Source: Eggerthellaceae bacterium (GTDB taxonomy: Bacteria; Actinomycetota; Coriobacteriia; Coriobacteriales; Eggerthellaceae). Taken from it: a stretch of 6,680 nucleotides of DNA. This document shows positions 5,987 through 6,680 of the stretch, piece after piece. The position numbers and the translations under genes are program-made. How positions within the stretch are numbered: position 1 is the stretch's first letter; each line of letters begins with the position of its first letter. The stretch is taken from positions 1-6,680 of the forward strand of contig CAAEEV010000116.1 in NCBI GenBank assembly GCA_900754955.1. Reading direction: 5' to 3'. The notes under the pieces were generated by a model. The model ran no database searches and had not been told where the DNA came from. It saw only the letters and a program-made list of their open reading frames with translations.

Positions 5987-6680
5987 GTGGGCGCGCAATG
6001 CGCGGTGGCGAGCGCCACCCTGCGCGGCGTCGAGGCGCTTCCCGTCACCGTCGAGGTGGTGATCTCGGGAGGGTTGCCCGGCATGTCGATGGTGGGCATG
6101 CCCGACGCGGCTGTCCAGGAGGCGCGCGAGCGCGTGCGCGCAGCGATTCGCGCGGTCGGCTTCGCCATGCCCAACGACAAGATCGTCGTCAACCTGGCGC
6201 CGGCCAACCTACGGAAGTCGGGATCGGGCTTCGATCTGCCGATCGCGATCGGCATCCTTGCCGCAACAGGGCAGATCAACCACCGTATTCTGGAAGGGCG
6301 CCTTTTCGTGGGGGAGTTGTCGCTCGACGGGCGCGTGCGTGCGGTTTCGGGGGCGCTTGCGTTCGGCATCTGCGCCGAGCGCACCGGGCTCGCGCTCGTG
6401 ACCGCGCCCGGCGGCGCACGCATCCCGCTGCAAACGCTCGAGCAGAAGGCGCTTGCCAACCTTGGGCGCCTTCATCTCGAGGACCCGTTCGACGAGTCTG
6501 ATGCTGGTGAAGGCAGCGATGTAGGTGACAGTGCCGCCGCTCCCGACTTCCGCGATATCGCGGGCCATGAGATGGCGAAGCGCGCGTTTCAGATCGCCGC
6601 TGCTGGCTCCCACGGCCTGCTCATGATGGGGCCGCCTGGCTCCGGCAAGTCGATGCTCGCCGCGCGGCTGCCCTCGATCC
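5987..6680 (+). CDS. comM: ComM/YifB family Mg-chelatase-like AAA+ ATPase, N-terminal part
   Basis: Partial gene, cut by the right edge; 231 codons are visible of about 500. ComM is a hexameric helicase that drives branch migration during natural transformation; in many non-competent species the role of the homologue is unclear. The visible part has the N-terminal ChlI-like domain (VEVVISGGLPGMSMVGMPDAAVQEARERVRAAIRAVGF, NLAPANLRKSGSGFDLPIAIGILAATGQ, FVGELSLDGRVRAVSGAL), an acidic linker at about residues 164-183 (DPFDESDAGEGSDVGDS), then DFRDIAGHEMAKRAFQIAAAGSHGLLM and the Walker A GPPGSGKS at residues 215-222. The start is taken as GTG 5987, one base after the yraN stop, which gives a family-like N-terminus; its ribosome site is poor, so translation probably depends on coupling to yraN. 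GTG 6005 is the next choice. Confidence 0.93.
   Translation, partial: MGAQCAVASATLRGVEALPVTVEVVISGGLPGMSMVGMPDAAVQEARERVRAAIRAVGFAMPNDKIVVNLAPANLRKSGSGFDLPIAIGILAATGQINHRILEGRLFVGELSLDGRVRAVSGALAFGICAERTGLALVTAPGGARIPLQTLEQKALANLGRLHLEDPFDESDAGEGSDVGDSAAAPDFRDIAGHEMAKRAFQIAAAGSHGLLMMGPPGSGKSMLAARLPSI

Noticed and set aside
1..6680. A new multi-gene defence or mobile system
   Set aside because: All complete genes belong to known housekeeping or transporter families; no integrase, transposase, toxin-antitoxin pair, repeat array or tRNA is visible.

Overview
This 6.7 kb window is high-GC, densely coding bacterial chromosome carrying mostly housekeeping genes. The segment rplS ... rnhB - yraN - comM is a conserved bacterial neighbourhood. 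High GC, Shine-Dalgarno-led genes, the occasional GTG start and the RNase HII N-terminal extension of the Gram-positive type suggest a high-GC Gram-positive. My best guess is an actinobacterium of the Coriobacteriia (Eggerthella-like), but this is inferred from style and gene order and not proven.

Left part (1-2893, all + strand): the C-terminal part of methylthioribose-1-phosphate isomerase (mtnA) enters from the left edge. After 32 bases comes a complete dNTP triphosphohydrolase of the HD family (dgt). A weak hairpin and a TATAAT box separate these from a two-gene azlC-azlD unit, which encodes a branched-chain amino acid exporter of the AzlCD type. The two azl genes overlap by ATGA and are surely co-transcribed.

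Middle (2894-3521): an intergenic stretch with a short GGCTGC tandem repeat leads into a good sigma70-type promoter (TTGCCA, 17 bases, TATGAT). A small hairpin lies in the leader of rplS (ribosomal protein L19). rplS is closed by a textbook intrinsic terminator, so it looks like a single-gene transcription unit.

Right part (3522-6680): a cysteine hydrolase of the isochorismatase family lies on the - strand and has a clear promoter of its own. It faces rnhB (RNase HII) on the + strand, and the two promoters sit back to back in about 130 bases. Then follow a 286-base gap with a hairpin, yraN (predicted nuclease-fold protein), and, one base after its stop, the start of comM (YifB, AAA+ ATPase for natural-transformation branch migration). 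comM is cut by the right edge just after its Walker A motif.

I see no CRISPR array, tRNA, rRNA, insertion sequence or phage gene, and no convincing new multi-gene system. The points worth a second look are start sites, leader structure and gene order: no lepB between rplS and rnhB, and no dnaG after dgt.
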